This document shows, piece after piece, positions 1-64,000 of a DNA stretch of 64,000 bases. The position numbers and the translations under genes are program-made. Source of the DNA: Cristatella mucedo (taxonomy: Eukaryota; Bryozoa; Phylactolaemata; Cristatellidae). The DNA is taken from NCBI GenBank assembly GCA_009760855.2, contig WPIO01000190.1:316001-380000 (forward strand), written 5' to 3'. The notes below the pieces were generated by a model that had not been told where the DNA came from, made no database searches, and saw only the letters and a program-made list of their open reading frames with translations. Numbering within the stretch: position 1 is the first letter of the stretch; each line of letters starts with the position of its first letter.

Positions 1-636
1 TGTGGAGTTACAGACGGGACGCACTACATAACTCAGCTAGTGGTGCAGAGCTTGCATTCTGGATCACCCGAGCTAAGCCTTCTGCCTGCGGCGATCTATC
101 CGCCTTCTTGGCAGCTTTGCTGTCAAGCTGTTGGCCGACTGATTCAAGCTACTTGCTCAAAGCACGCTAGTTGTACGTAACAGCACCTCACGAACCAGAA
201 GATCTGTCCTCGCACATTCCAAAGAGGCCGCCCGTCTCCCCAAGTCTCTACGATCACCGATGATGGTCCTCCTTTCCTTCTCGAGCAGGCATCTTCCGAA
301 AGTGCGCCCAGGCGCCTGGCCTCGCATGGTGCTCACTAATCCTAGCTCCTTTCCAATCGTGTCACGTCCCACAGTGGATTTGCGATAGCCACAGCTTAAT
401 TCCACGGTAGCCAGCACCCAAGGGGTGAGCACCAAGACTGATCACCATCGCAGCTCATGGCATGCATCGCTAGCGACGATCCCAAGCAAACAAGAGGGAA
501 ACAGATGGGAGCAGCAGCAGCCTTCTTTTGGGCAAGGAGCTTCCACAACCTGGCTGGCGGCCGCGATCAAGCTGCCATCAGTCTGGAGACGGTGGGTAGC
601 CAGCTCGATCAGCTGGAGCGCTATGGCACAGGCTCC
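1..636. other. Unique flank, nothing recognised
   Basis: No domain, RNA gene or repeat was recognised. Short open frames here have no family resemblance; the frame at 457-900 becomes meaningful only from about 637, where LINE sequence begins. Confidence 0.5.
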
Positions 637-1193
637 CAATCAGTCAGGCAGCGCATCGACTTCAAGGTTTTGTCGCTCACTTTCAAGTCCCTCCATTCTT
701 TGGCTCCAGCCTACCTATCATATGTACTCCCCCAGCAGGTTAAGCATCGTACCACCCGCTTTTCGGAATCCATCCGTTTACCTGCAACTCGTACAAATCT
801 CAAATCCTTTGGAGACAGTGCCTTTAGTTCGTATGCTCCCAAAGCCTGGAACTCACTCTCGACCTGTGTCACGACATCTCCTGACTTGCCACATATTTAA
901 AAAGAAACTAAAAACAGACCTAAACATCACAGCATTTAGTGGGTCCGTGTGAATCGTCATTTACGTGCTCATTCGTCATTTATGTGCTGACACTGTGCAG
1001 GCTTCCACTAAATGTACTTGCATGCTGACCCTGTGCACGGCACCCCAAACCATGTTATTCTCGTTGTTTATTCAGCATGCTACCACTAACCATTCGATCG
1101 TGCTTCCTTTGCACCAAATGTAAAGTGCCTAAAAACAGACTGAGTTCTCCGAGGGTGCTACATTAAGTGTATTATTATTATTATTATTATTAT
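637..1193 (+). mobile_element. LINE-A 3' fragment (L2/CR1-like)
   Basis: Translates from about 650 as RIDFKVLSLTFKSLHSLAP, later SFGDSAFSSYAPKAWNSL, the C-terminal end of the LINE-A reverse-transcriptase ORF, then 3' UTR and the shared tail (AGTGCC...GAGTTCTC...GGGTGCT) ending in (ATT)n at 1168-1193. 5'-truncated, as usual for LINEs. It lies antisense to, and downstream of, the RASSF stop. Confidence 0.85.
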
Positions 1194-1910
1194 GGTTGCC
1201 AGCTGGTTTCGAGCACTTTTTCTGGATCATCCCTGCAGGCATTCCACACCCCGGGTGGCTCTTCGATATATTTGGTGCAGAGGAAGCACGTGCTGTTGGT
1301 AACAGATCCATGAGCGAGCAATTTGACCAAGTGACACGCAAGGACGGGCAACAAGAGGAAGACGTCGCCGGGCCCCGAGGCCTGCATACGCGTGCAAGTG
1401 CCCTCGTAGCTGAGTGGAACTGCAGGCAGATTGTCACTCTCCGGCAGCAGGAGGAGAAGCAGCAGCAGATGAAGTTACCGATGCACACAGGCTTCCGAAC
1501 ATGCGATTTGGAGCGAAATCGCGATTCATTTTGGCTGCCCGAGTCAGCTGCTCGGCAGCAGGCGACATTACCGGAGGCACTGCATCGCCGTATTTGCTAC
1601 GACGAACGCCATCGCAGCGGACGCAAGGAAAGACGAGGCCCATCGCCGATGCACTGCTTCGTACAGCGTGCCACGTGACCGAGCGATGGAGCTTCTGCCG
1701 ACAAGCTGCATGCTGCCGGCTCGAGCATCCAGTCAACTCTAGTTGCTGCTGCTGCTTCTGCAGGGAGCCAGTGCTGAAAAGCTGTCTGTCTCCTCTCACT
1801 TCTCTCTCTCTCTCTTGAGCAGCGACAAAGATGTGGAGCGCACAGCCGATTTCCGGAGCCCGCTGTGCCATTCGCCCGACCGGGCCAGGGCCGGTGGGCA
1901 GGCTCACTCT
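1194..1910 (-). other. RASSF1/5-like: RASSF 3' UTR / 3' flank
   Basis: Directly downstream of the RASSF stop codon at 1911. It holds a short TC run (1800-1817) and a GCTGCT run near 1745. No conserved coding signal on either strand and no close polyadenylation hexamer were seen; the UTR end cannot be placed. Confidence 0.4.
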
Positions 1911-63513
<61,603 letters not shown>

Positions 63514-63558
63514 TGGCGAGCGAGCAGCGCCGCCGCCGCCGCCGCCACTGGCCGAGAC

Positions 63559-63660
63559 CTAAACGCGTGCGGCAGAGCATCAGAGCAGCCGCCCGCGGGC
63601 GGGGCGGGGCGGGGAGGCTCGCGTCGGGTTGCTGGCGAAGCGAGTTCGGCGCGCCGCGAC
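63559..63660 (-). promoter_or_regulatory. GC boxes and G-quadruplex motif upstream of RASSF exon 1
   Basis: Four runs of 3-4 G separated by single C (63597-63614 on the plus strand) form overlapping GC boxes and a textbook G-quadruplex pattern, about 85-100 bp upstream of the ATG at 63513. The whole 63.3-64.0 kb block is CpG-rich. Consistent with a CpG-island promoter for the long RASSF transcript; alternatively this is part of an intron if a further 5' exon exists. Confidence 0.45.
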
Positions 63661-63895
63661 GGACGGTCTGCCGCCGCGACGGACGGTCCGCCGCCGCGAG
63701 GGACGGTCTGCCGCCGCGACGGACGGTCCGCCGCCGCGAGGGACGGTCCGCCGCCACGAGGGACGGTCCGCCGCCGCGAGGGACGGTCCGCCGCCGCGAG
63801 GGACGGTCCGCCGCCGCGACGGACGGTCCGCCGCCGCGAGGGACGGTCCGCCGCCGCGAGGGACGGTCCGCCGCCGCGAGGGACGGTCCGCCGCG
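63657..63895. repeat. 20-bp CpG-rich minisatellite, about 12 copies
   Basis: Exact 20-bp period (GGACGGTCCGCCGCCGCGAG and near variants), twelve copies differing only at a few positions (C/T in GGTCCG, A/G and C/G near the unit end). Because 20 is not a multiple of 3 the array is open in several frames and creates spurious long frames on both strands. It lies just upstream of RASSF exon 1. Confidence 0.95.
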
Positions 63896-63970
63896 GCGTC
63901 AGGAGGGCGTGCGGCGGTGCGTATAGCCGGCGCTGCCGCTGAGTCAGCCGTCCTCCGGGAGGGGGCGACG

Positions 63971-63982
63971 ACGTACCTGGTG
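63971..63982 (-). other. Possible donor of a further 5' RASSF exon
   Basis: Minus-strand CACCAG followed by GTACGT (63976-63971) is a consensus splice donor. With the acceptor ending TTTAG before 63558 it would define a 418-bp intron holding the minisatellite, and the phase-0 reading through both would be open. If real, the protein N-terminus lies beyond this window. Confidence 0.3.
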
Positions 63983-64000
63983 CCTTCTAGTAACGCGTAT

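Overview
This is a gene-poor, repeat-rich stretch of an animal genome. Evidence for an animal: spliced genes with GT-AG introns, a RASSF-type Ras-association tumour-suppressor gene with C1, RA and SARAH domains, L2/CR1-like non-LTR retrotransposons, tRNA-derived SINEs and very long dinucleotide microsatellites. The species cannot be fixed from the sequence. The predicted proteins are clearly homologous to vertebrate RASSF1/RASSF5 but divergent outside the motifs and rich in Ala, Gly and Gln runs, so an invertebrate (or a very divergent vertebrate) is more likely than a mammal.

The whole window is essentially one minus-strand gene. Seven exons could be joined by hand with consistent reading phase from the ATG at 63513 to the stop at 1911, giving a 498-residue RASSF1/5-like protein: exon 1 (63513-63201), exon 2 (13971-13766), exon 3 (12435-12217), exon 4 (12022-11694), exon 5 (9686-9577), exon 6 (6237-6098), exon 7 (2090-1911). 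Exons 1 and 2 together make a perfect 50-residue C1 zinc finger, exons 4 to 6 the RA domain, exon 7 the SARAH domain. Intron 1 is about 49 kb and holds most of the repeats.

Inside intron 1, on the same strand, lies a GC-rich open frame (23187-21747, 480 codons) behind a CCAAT/GC-box cluster. It ends in a consensus donor in phase 1, the same phase as exon 1, so it may be an alternative first exon of the RASSF gene (as RASSF1 and RASSF5 have) or an unrelated nested gene; its own protein family was not recognised.

Region by region: 1-2090, 3' flank with a LINE tail and the SARAH exon; 2.1-14 kb, the compact 3' half of the gene with short LINE/SINE pieces and an 87-bp triplicated repeat; 14-21.7 kb, unique intron with CA and CT microsatellites; 21.7-23.9 kb, the putative alternative exon and promoter; 24-34 kb, intron with scattered LINE/SINE pieces and TA/CT arrays; 34-48.7 kb, a dense field of truncated LINE copies, including endonuclease and reverse-transcriptase remnants; 49-62 kb, mostly unique intron with minisatellites, microsatellites and a cluster of alternately oriented SINEs; 63-64 kb, exon 1 with a G-rich, CpG-rich 20-bp minisatellite upstream.

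The LINE (here LINE-A) and one of the two SINE families (SINE-A) share the same 3' tail, which folds as a two-tier hairpin; this is the classic arrangement in which a SINE borrows the LINE's reverse transcriptase.
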